Shown here piece by piece: positions 63,977 to 64,000 of a stretch of DNA of 64,000 bases. Origin of the DNA: Mesorhizobium neociceri. GTDB taxonomy: Bacteria > Pseudomonadota > Alphaproteobacteria > Rhizobiales > Rhizobiaceae. Positions within the stretch are counted from its first letter, which is position 1, and every line of letters begins with the position of its first letter. The notes beneath the pieces were generated by a model that was not told where the DNA came from, made no database searches, and was given only the letters and a program-made list of their open reading frames with translations. Location: assembly GCF_013520985.1 (NCBI RefSeq), contig NZ_JACDTY010000002.1:62001-126000 (forward strand). The letters run 5' to 3'. Both the position numbers and the translations under genes were made by a program.

Positions 63977-64000
63977 GGACGGTATGCCTTCCTGGAATCC

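Overview
The window is high-GC chromosomal DNA of an alphaproteobacterium in the Rhizobiales, most likely Mesorhizobium or a close relative. The evidence is an L-rhamnose locus in rhizobial order (rhaDI divergent from rhaRSTPQUK), dctA/dctBD, a ChvE-GguABC sugar operon beside a GbpR-type LysR regulator, hemA (Shemin pathway ALA synthase), gcrA with clustered GANTC sites, a SAM-II riboswitch on metZ, and small DUF768, DUF982 and DUF6460 proteins that are common in this order. No rRNA, CRISPR array, complete insertion sequence or phage was seen. One tRNA, Gly(CCC), is present.

Region 1-2.7 kb is accessory. It is AT-richer than the rest, with a tRNA-T-arm-like sequence beside two GTTGGTA repeats (possible integration scar), a three-gene set of unknown proteins (721-2024), and two very small coupled ORFs on the minus strand. 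Region 2.9-6.6 kb holds SRAP, DUF982, GNAT-like and DUF768 proteins, an orphan 32-residue lasso-type RiPP leader peptide (4768-4866), a pseudouridine synthase and a histidine phosphatase. Region 6.8-11.5 kb is the C4-dicarboxylate uptake module: dctA with a perfect sigma-54 promoter, divergent from dctB-dctD. Region 12.1-13.8 kb is a gamma-glutamyltransferase gene broken by one frameshift.

Region 14.2-25.1 kb is a complete L-rhamnose pathway: ABC importer, mutarotase, kinase, isomerase, aldolase/dehydrogenase and DeoR-type regulator. Region 25.1-28.1 kb pairs a D-amino-acid dehydrogenase with an unusual fusion of a fold-III PLP racemase to a degenerate arginase-like domain. Then follow galE, hemA (with a perfect FNR/FixK box), an aminotransferase, mscL, a transporter-like hybrid histidine kinase, a TetR/O-methyltransferase pair, a LuxR-type response regulator, pyrD, a MATE transporter and a histone-deacetylase-family protein (28.2-43.7 kb).

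Region 44-51.6 kb holds tRNA-Gly, a secreted ClpP-like protein, gbpR and chvE-gguABC. Region 51.8-64 kb holds an amino-acid binding protein, dCTP deaminase, SAM-II riboswitch-metZ, a BrnTA toxin-antitoxin pair, a GT21-type glycosyltransferase, apaG, hslO, argF-argD, gcrA, corA and phoU. Several palindromic intergenic repeat elements lie between operons, and one of them forms the N-terminal codons of the rhamnose ABC ATPase.

All assignments come from reading the sequence and recalling families; no database search was run.
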